DNA of 19,466 nt from Phycisphaerales bacterium UBA2396 (GTDB lineage: Bacteria; Planctomycetota; Phycisphaerae; Phycisphaerales; UBA1924): positions 1 to 19,466 of the forward strand of contig DDSG01000064.1 in the NCBI GenBank assembly GCA_002343325.1. The letters are read 5' to 3'. Positions within the stretch are counted from its first letter, which is position 1. Every line of letters starts with the position of its first letter. The notes under the pieces were generated by a model, which was not told the DNA's origin, did no database searches, and saw nothing but the letters and a program-made list of their open reading frames with translations. Below, piece after piece: positions 14,703 to 19,466 of this stretch. The translations under genes and the position numbers were made by a program.

Positions 14703-16574
14703 TTATCGCTGCCCGGCGAGACGGCGAACGGTCATGTCGAAGGACCGAACGAGGTTGGCGTGGATGCCGAAGGTGATGCCGGTGTAGATCGCCGCGGCGA
14801 CCAGGGCGCCGACAAAGAGCGAGACGCGGGCGCTGGTGAGCCCGCCGGTCCCGCTGCTCGTGGCGAGCAGGGAATCGCTGGGGGTGCAGATGGCGTGGAG
14901 GAGGCTCGCGGGGGAGAGGGCGGCGAGTGAGGGCCCGATCGCGGGAATCTCGACCCCGGACTTGCTGCCGCAGAGCCCGACGATGCCCGCGATGATCCCG
15001 ACGACGGCGACGGTGCCGACGACGCTGGAGAGGGTGCCTTTGCTCTTGAGGGACCAGTGGAGCCCGGTCATGACGCACCAGGCGGTGAAGGGGATGAAGA
15101 CGAGCGGGGCGAGGAGGGCGGCCTCGGGGAGGATGACGGGCTCGGAGGCGGCGGCCGCGGCGGCTCCGGCGGGTGCGGCGATGGTCACGAGGACGCCGCC
15201 CTCTCGCTCGAAGCCACCGGCGAGCACGTAAAGGCCGGCGAAGGCGAGGGTGCTGACGGGAACGGCGAGCATGGGGAGGAGGTAGGCGATCAGCCCGCGG
15301 AGCTTGCCGAAGAGGTAGCTGGAGGGCGTGATGGGGGTGGTGAGGAGGAGGTCGAGCGTGCCGTCCTCGCGTTCGCGGCTGATGGCGGTGCTGGCCATGT
15401 TGATGGCGACGAGGGTGATGACGATGAGTTCGCCCCAGACGGTGGTGAGCAGGGCGAGGCGGAAGTCCTCGTGGGAGAGCGTGCCGCGGTGGAAGAGGAC
15501 GACGAGCCCGAGCCCGAAGAGGATGCCCGCGGCGACGAAGGTCCAACGGGCGATGATGCGGCCGAGGGTGGCGTTGCGTGCGGTGGACTCGCGCCAGGCG
15601 ATGGGGTTTGAGCCGACGGGGCGCGGCGGGCGATGGTCGGCGCCGGCGCCGCCGAGGCCGAAGAGCCTTCGGTACCAGGGGATGCCGGCCTGATCACCCG
15701 TGAGCGAACCGATGCCGCCCGAGCGAACAGTGAAGGTCGAGACGATGATGAGCAGGAAGGACAGGAGGACCGAAGCGACGCACCAGAACGTGACGGGGGC
15801 GGCGAGCATCCAGCCGCGGAGCCCCTGCACGACGCCCGGTTCGGCGCGGGGGTATCGGGAGGGGTTGAGCAGTGCGTGTAGAGCGAGGAAGGGGTTGAGC
15901 CCGGTCATGGGCGTGACGCCCACGCCGCCCGGACCCGCGCCGAGTCCCTTGGAGCGGAGGAAGACGTCGATCCCCGCGGTGACGGCGAGGTAGCTGACGA
16001 CGGCAACATAAAACGCGAAGACAGCCCGGCGGCCGGCGAGTCGAGAGACCGCCAGCGCGATGGCGATGGCGCCGACGAGCAGGGCGGCGGAGCCCGCGAT
16101 GAGATAGCTGGCGAAGATCGCCGAGCCGGGGACGCCGCCGAAGTACTGCGTGAGCGCGAAGAGGGGGAGGCTCGCGAAGAGGAGGGCGAGGATGAAGAAG
16201 AGGCGGCCGAAGAGATTGCCCAGAACGATCTGGACGCTGGTGAGTGGTGTGGTGAGGAGGACTTCCCAGGTGCGTGGGGAGGCTTCCTGGGCGATGGCAC
16301 CGGCCATGAAGACAGGGGCGAGGACGCAGATGAGCCCGATCTGGAGGTAGGCGATCCAGGTGAAGGAGGCGGCACCGCTCTGGGCGAGGGCGCCGTAGCT
16401 CATCTGCCCGGTGACGCTGGTCACGAGGACCCAGAGGAGGACGAGGATGAGGACGCCAAGGTAGATGGAGCGGATGTAGAGATGGCGGCTGCGTCGTGAG
16501 CCGTTCTGAACGAGGCGCACGGCGATGGGGTTGAGTGGGGCGAGGGTGAGGAGCCAGCGGAGCAGAACGGGCAT
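14703..16574 (-). CDS. ABC-2-type transporter permease with two tandem homologous halves
   Basis: The 623-residue protein has about twelve hydrophobic segments in two repeated units. Each half starts with an Asn-Pro-Ile element (LNPIAVRL at 14-21; SNPIAWRES at 322-330). Each half also contains the ABC-2 permease signature: AQEASPRTWEVLLTTPLTS at about 95-113 and SREREDGTLDLLLTTPITPS at about 399-418, followed by GNLFGR or GKLRG. Such A/I-x-x-E-(R/K)-E-x-G-T-L...LLxTP motifs mark permeases that pair with a separate ATPase to export lipids, polysaccharides or antibiotics, or to support gliding and exported proteins. Because both halves are present, one chain could form the whole membrane part. 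No ATPase gene lies in the window, so the partner and substrate are unknown. The ATG at 16574 has no ribosome site, but TACCAT lies 9 bases upstream. Confidence 0.85.
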   Translation of the reverse strand: MPVLLRWLLTLAPLNPIAVRLVQNGSRRSRHLYIRSIYLGVLILVLLWVLVTSVTGQMSYGALAQSGAASFTWIAYLQIGLICVLAPVFMAGAIAQEASPRTWEVLLTTPLTSVQIVLGNLFGRLFFILALLFASLPLFALTQYFGGVPGSAIFASYLIAGSAALLVGAIAIALAVSRLAGRRAVFAFYVAVVSYLAVTAGIDVFLRSKGLGAGPGGVGVTPMTGLNPFLALHALLNPSRYPRAEPGVVQGLRGWMLAAPVTFWCVASVLLSFLLIIVSTFTVRSGGIGSLTGDQAGIPWYRRLFGLGGAGADHRPPRPVGSNPIAWRESTARNATLGRIIARWTFVAAGILFGLGLVVLFHRGTLSHEDFRLALLTTVWGELIVITLVAINMASTAISREREDGTLDLLLTTPITPSSYLFGKLRGLIAYLLPMLAVPVSTLAFAGLYVLAGGFEREGGVLVTIAAPAGAAAAAASEPVILPEAALLAPLVFIPFTAWCVMTGLHWSLKSKGTLSSVVGTVAVVGIIAGIVGLCGSKSGVEIPAIGPSLAALSPASLLHAICTPSDSLLATSSGTGGLTSARVSLFVGALVAAAIYTGITFGIHANLVRSFDMTVRRLAGQR

Positions 16575-16583
16575 AACGCGGGG

Positions 16584-16589
16584 ATGGTA
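16584..16589 (-). promoter_or_regulatory. Candidate -10 box (TACCAT) for the ABC permease gene
   Basis: TACCAT on the minus strand lies 9 bases before the permease ATG, and the intervening CCCCGCGTT contains no ribosome site. The transcript would be leaderless or have a leader of only a few bases. The box sits just after the terminator of the upstream PEP-CTERM gene, consistent with an independent promoter. Confidence 0.35.
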
Positions 16590-16623
16590 CCGGGGGAATC
16601 GTGGGCGGGTTCGGGAAAAAGAA

Positions 16624-16657
16624 AGGAGCCCACGGGCCGAGAAACCCGTGGGCTCCT
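16624..16657 (-). terminator. Strong intrinsic terminator of the PEP-CTERM gene
   Basis: A perfect 13-bp stem (AGGAGCCCACGGG at 16624-16636, CCCGTGGGCTCCT at 16645-16657) encloses an 8-base loop. On the minus strand it runs into a T-rich stretch (TTTCTTTTT). It lies 44 bases beyond the stop of the PEP-CTERM protein gene and just before the ABC permease gene, separating the two transcripts. Confidence 0.92.
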
Positions 16658-16701
16658 GAAGACTCAGAATGACCGCCCAAGGAAGGGCGGCAGGAGGGGA
16701 C

Positions 16702-17568
16702 TTAGCGGCGGCGACGGGCGGCGGCGAGCCCGGCGAGGCCGAGCAGGGCGAAGGAGCCCGGCGTGGGGACGACGTTGAAGGAGTACCACTTCACCTGACC
16801 GGCCGAGAGAAGCTGGTCCTCGATGGAGGCAAAGCCGTTGACCGTGAGGTCGAAGAGGCCGGTGGCGGAGCCGGCAACGGCATCCCAGCCGGCGTTGAAG
16901 GCCGTGTTGAAGCCGCCGACGGCGAGGTAGTACGTGCCGATGGCGAGGGTGGGCGTGATCTGGGACTGGAGGCCAGCGCCGGCATCGTCGTTGATGGAGA
17001 CGATGTTGCCAGCGGAGTCATAAAGACCGATCTCGGTGTCGAAGTTCGAGCCGAAGGTGTTGATGTCGAACGCGCCGGCGGTGAAGGTGCCGATGGAGAC
17101 GGCGGTCGGGGGCGTCGGGGGGACGAAGGAGAGGAAGTCGAACTGAACGTTCGACCAGATGGCGTCGATGCCGCCGTCGTTGAACGACTCCCAGAAGCGG
17201 AAGGAGTAGCTGGTGCCGTTGACGAGGCTGAAGGTGGAGAAGGTCTGGGTGTTGTCGATGCTTGCGCCGCCGGACCAGGTCGTGCCGGAGGCGATGGAGC
17301 CGCTGTCAATCGTGGTGGGGCCGACGAAGCGCCAGCGGAGCTCGCTGAGGAACGAGCCGACGCCGCCGGAGGTGGCGGTGCCGCGGATGCGGATGCGGTT
17401 GAAGACGTCGGCGTTGGAGCCGGTGTAGGTGAACGAGAAGACGCCGTTGGCGGCGTTGCCGGCGGCGCCGTCGCTGTTGAAGGGGCCAGCGCCGATACCG
17501 GTGTTGAAGTCGGCGTGGGCAGCGCCGGCGATGGCCGCGAGGGCCGCGATCGTGAGCAGGTTCTTCAT
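16702..17568 (-). CDS. Secreted PEP-CTERM sorting-signal protein with a DVUA0089-like domain
   Basis: The ATG at 17568 has GAAGGAG 9 nt upstream and opens a standard signal peptide (MKNLLTIAALAAIAGAAHA, cleavage likely after 19). The 288-residue product has an N-terminal beta domain (about 20-150) and a Pro-rich linker (PPTPPTAV). A second domain (about 160-250) carries FDTEIGLYDSAGNIVSINDD and GTYYLAVGGF, a pattern typical of DVUA0089-like/pre-peptidase C-terminal-type beta domains. It ends with VPTPGSFALL, a short hydrophobic helix GLAGLAAA and RRRR. That tripartite tail is the PEP-CTERM signal, recognised by an exosortase that removes it and attaches or releases the protein at the cell surface. 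No exosortase gene is in the window. The gene is monocistronic, with its own terminator and a long leader. Upstream in-frame sequence to 17805 is leader, not coding. Confidence 0.88.
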   Translation of the reverse strand: MKNLLTIAALAAIAGAAHADFNTGIGAGPFNSDGAAGNAANGVFSFTYTGSNADVFNRIRIRGTATSGGVGSFLSELRWRFVGPTTIDSGSIASGTTWSGGASIDNTQTFSTFSLVNGTSYSFRFWESFNDGGIDAIWSNVQFDFLSFVPPTPPTAVSIGTFTAGAFDINTFGSNFDTEIGLYDSAGNIVSINDDAGAGLQSQITPTLAIGTYYLAVGGFNTAFNAGWDAVAGSATGLFDLTVNGFASIEDQLLSAGQVKWYSFNVVPTPGSFALLGLAGLAAARRRR

Positions 17569-17776
17569 GAGTCTTGTCTCCTTCTCTCTACTCTCTGAAC
17601 ACATCTCCCCCGACGAGCGAACTTCCGCCGGCGGGGGACCGGCGGAAATGAACGCGTTGAACCAAGCCGGCACAAGCCGGACGTGGCACAGCCGGGGAAA
17701 CCCCCGGCCTTTGGGTCCAAGTTTCAGGAAGGTGTCTTGTCTCTCCCTGCAACTCCGGACGATGAACTGTCTTTTA
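17569..17776 (-). promoter_or_regulatory. Long structured leader of the PEP-CTERM gene
   Basis: Between the candidate promoter and the ATG lie about 195 bases with at least three GC-rich hairpins: GCCGGGG/CCCCGGC with a short loop near 17690-17708, CCGGC-TTGT-GCCGG near 17665-17680 (minus-strand reading), and a perfect 9-bp stem TTCCGCCGG/CCGGCGGAA at 17623-17647. A purine-rich unpaired stretch with GAAGGAG then precedes the start. The layout would suit control of mRNA stability or translation. It does not match a riboswitch I recognise. Confidence 0.4.
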
Positions 17777-17799
17777 GCCGAATCCGAGGCATGATTCAA
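17771..17799 (-). promoter_or_regulatory. Candidate sigma-70-type promoter of the PEP-CTERM gene
   Basis: On the minus strand TTGAAT (17799-17794) and TAAAAG (17776-17771) are separated by exactly 17 bases, each matching the consensus at four of six positions. It lies in the AT-richest part of the intergenic region between clpC and the PEP-CTERM gene. Start of transcription would be near 17764. Confidence 0.45.
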
Positions 17800-17893
17800 G
17801 CACAATCTGCACAGTCAGGCCGCCAATTTTGAGGTCCTCAGCCCGATTCCCACAGTTTGGGCAAAGCGTGACGGCTGCGCGGGCCAAAACGAC

Positions 17894-17921
17894 AAAGCCC
17901 CGGACCGAAGTCCGGGGCTTT
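17894..17921 (-). terminator. Intrinsic terminator of clpC
   Basis: A perfect 12-bp stem (AAAGCCCCGGAC / GTCCGGGGCTTT) with a CGAA tetraloop lies 20 bases beyond the clpC stop. The minus strand continues with GTCGTTTTGG, a modest T-tract. On the plus strand no gene needs it, so it serves clpC. Confidence 0.88.
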
Positions 17922-17941
17922 CTTGGGGTTCGGAGAGGGTG

Positions 17942-19466
17942 TCAGGTCGAATGGCTGCCCGCAACGGCCGGGGGCGTGGAGCCCTCGGCGGCGGAGACGG
18001 CGGCGAAGGCAAGGTACTCGATGGGGTTGCCTTCGGAGTCCTTCTTCCGCGTGACGCGGATGGTCGAGCCCTTAGCGAAGTCGCCCGAGAGGAGCATCTC
18101 GCTGAGCGGGTCTTCGACGTAGTTGCCCAGGGCGCGGCGGAGGGGCCGGGCGCCGAACTCGGGGTTGTAGCCCTTGTCGATCAGGAACTCCTTGGCGTCG
18201 GGCTCGAGCTGGATGGTGATCTCCTGCGCGGCGAGACGCTTGGCGAGCTTGCCCACCTCGTAGTCGATGATGGAGGTGATGTCGACCTTGGTGAGCGGGC
18301 GGAAGACGATGATGTCGTCGACGCGGTTGATGAACTCGGGGCGGAAGAAGCGTTCGATCTCCTTCATGAGGACGACCTTGATGTTGTCGTAGTCGGTCGC
18401 CTCGGTGCGCTTCTGGAAGCCGAAGCCCGCGCCGCCCTTGATCAGATCAGCGCCGATGTTGCTGGTCATGATGAGGATGGTGTTGCGGAAGTCGACATGG
18501 CGGCCGAAGGAATCGGTGAGGCGGCCTTCCTCCATGATCTGGAGGAGCATGTTGAAGACGTCGGGGTGTGCCTTCTCGACTTCGTCGAGCAGGACGACGG
18601 AGTAGGGCCGGCGGCGGATGCGCTCGGTGAGCTGCCCGCCCTCTTCGTAGCCCACGTAGCCGGGGGGCGCGCCGACGAGGCGGCTGACGTTGTGCTTCTC
18701 CATGTACTCGGACATGTCGAGGTGGATGAGGGCTTCCTCGTCACCGAACATGAACTCGGCGAGCGCCTTGGCGAGCAGGGTCTTGCCGACGCCCGTGGGC
18801 CCGACGAAGATGAACGAGCCGGCGGGACGCTTGGGGTCCTTGAGCCCGGCGCGTGAGCGGCGGATAGCCTTGGCGACGGCCTTGATGGCCTCGTCCTGGC
18901 TGATGACCTTGCGGTGCAGTTCCTTTTCAAGGTGGAGGAGGCGGGCGGCCTCGTCCTTCTCGAGTCGCTGGAGCGGCACGCCGGTCATCTTGCTGACGAC
19001 CTCGCGGACGACGTCCTCGTCGACGGTGCCGTCGTACTCGCGGGCGCGGTTCTTCCACTCCTTCTGGATGTCTTCCTTCTTCTTGCGGAGCTGCTCGGCC
19101 TTGTCGCGGAGATCGGCGGCTCGCTCGTAGTCGGCGGCCTTGACGGCCTCGTCCTTCTCGATGCTGAGGCGTTCGATCTCGCCCTCGATGTCGGCGAGCT
19201 GCGGGGGCTTGGTCATTGTCTTGATGCGGATGCGGGCGCCCGCCTCGTCGATCACGTCGATCGACTTGTCGGGCTGCACGCGCCCGGTGATGTAGCGGCC
19301 GGACAGCTCGACCGCGGCGCGGAGTGCGGCGTCGGTGATCTGCACGCGGTGGTGGCTCTCGTAGCGATCGCGCAGGCCCTTGAGGATCTCGATGGTCTGC
19401 TCGTCGCCCGGCGGGTCGACGGTGATGGGCTGGAATCGGCGAGCGAGGGCGGCGTCCTTCTCGATG
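17942..19466 (-). CDS. clpC: ATP-dependent Clp protease ATP-binding subunit ClpC, C-terminal part (cut by the window edge)
   Basis: About 507 C-terminal residues are visible, and the frame stays open to the right edge. Sequence near the edge reads EKDAALARRFQPITVD...LKGLRDRYESHHRV, the end of the first AAA+ domain of ClpC, so the apparent start near 19345 is an internal GTG. In order: D1 C-terminal helical part (ITDAALRAAVELSGRYI), a UVR/coiled-coil middle segment rich in Glu/Lys (DYERAADLRDKAEQL), VVSKMTGVPLQRL, then the second AAA+ domain. That domain has Walker A GPTGVGKT, Walker B VVLLDEVEKAHPD, sensor ILIMTSNIGADLI, arginine-finger region FFRPEFINRVDDIIVF and the sensor-2 segment GARPLRRAL. 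The UVR segment distinguishes ClpC from ClpA and ClpB. It unfolds proteins for ClpP in the cytoplasm. Whether it belongs to the CtsR regulon cannot be seen here. Confidence 0.96.
   Translation of the reverse strand, partial: IEKDAALARRFQPITVDPPGDEQTIEILKGLRDRYESHHRVQITDAALRAAVELSGRYITGRVQPDKSIDVIDEAGARIRIKTMTKPPQLADIEGEIERLSIEKDEAVKAADYERAADLRDKAEQLRKKKEDIQKEWKNRAREYDGTVDEDVVREVVSKMTGVPLQRLEKDEAARLLHLEKELHRKVISQDEAIKAVAKAIRRSRAGLKDPKRPAGSFIFVGPTGVGKTLLAKALAEFMFGDEEALIHLDMSEYMEKHNVSRLVGAPPGYVGYEEGGQLTERIRRRPYSVVLLDEVEKAHPDVFNMLLQIMEEGRLTDSFGRHVDFRNTILIMTSNIGADLIKGGAGFGFQKRTEATDYDNIKVVLMKEIERFFRPEFINRVDDIIVFRPLTKVDITSIIDYEVGKLAKRLAAQEITIQLEPDAKEFLIDKGYNPEFGARPLRRALGNYVEDPLSEMLLSGDFAKGSTIRVTRKKDSEGNPIEYLAFAAVSAAEGSTPPAVAGSHST

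Noticed and set aside
17569..17805. N-terminal extension of the PEP-CTERM protein
   Set aside because: It would bury the signal peptide. The ribosome site and promoter layout show this region to be an untranslated leader.
17939..18856. 305-residue plus-strand frame opposite clpC
   Set aside because: It is an acidic low-complexity shadow of clpC, whose Walker motifs are clear on the minus strand.

Overview
The window is GC-rich bacterial chromosome and most resembles a planctomycete of the Phycisphaerae/Phycisphaerales type. That placement is inferred from several features together: a secreted protein with a planctomycete-style PEP-CTERM tail (ending GLAGLAAARRRR), secreted proteins ending in dockerin/EF-hand-like DFNGDG repeats, a planctomycete-style prepilin-like protein, a NapH-like polyferredoxin fused to TPRs, and a sigma-54 gene directly behind recR. 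I see no tRNA, rRNA, CRISPR array, insertion sequence or phage gene. Gene density is high.

Left part, about 1-3900. Three + strand genes (a GspL/PilN-like C-terminal part, a GspM/PilO-like membrane protein and a TPR lipoprotein) look like the tail of a type II secretion/type IV pilus-like operon. They converge on a secreted dockerin-type protein (-) across a shared hairpin. A divergent prepilin-like gene (+) follows.

Middle, about 3900-12725. A 901-residue NapH-like [4Fe-4S] membrane protein fused to a long TPR region lies on the - strand. Upstream of it sit a yeast-FCY1-like cytosine deaminase and a lipoprotein (-), then divergent ispF (+). After a 249-base gap come a family 39-type membrane glycosyltransferase and a membrane-anchored dual-specificity-type phosphatase, apparently co-transcribed on the - strand. 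The divergent recR-rpoN pair overlaps by ATGA.

Right part, about 12726-19466. A two-gene operon of unknown function (dockerin-type lipoprotein plus exported protein) has visibly lower GC than its neighbours and a G9 run inside its best candidate promoter. Next, all on the - strand, are an internally duplicated ABC-2 permease, the PEP-CTERM protein with its own terminator and a long structured leader, and the C-terminal part of ClpC running off the right edge.

Regulatory reading. Genes that begin transcription units often lack a Shine-Dalgarno sequence and instead carry a TACNNT/TATGCT box 5-9 nt before the start (ispF, recR, phosphatase, ABC permease, NapH-TPR), which suggests leaderless transcripts. 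Genes inside operons or behind long leaders have clear GGAGG/AAGGA sites. Strong hairpin terminators follow the PEP-CTERM gene and clpC.

All functional names rest on motif recognition by eye; no database search was possible.
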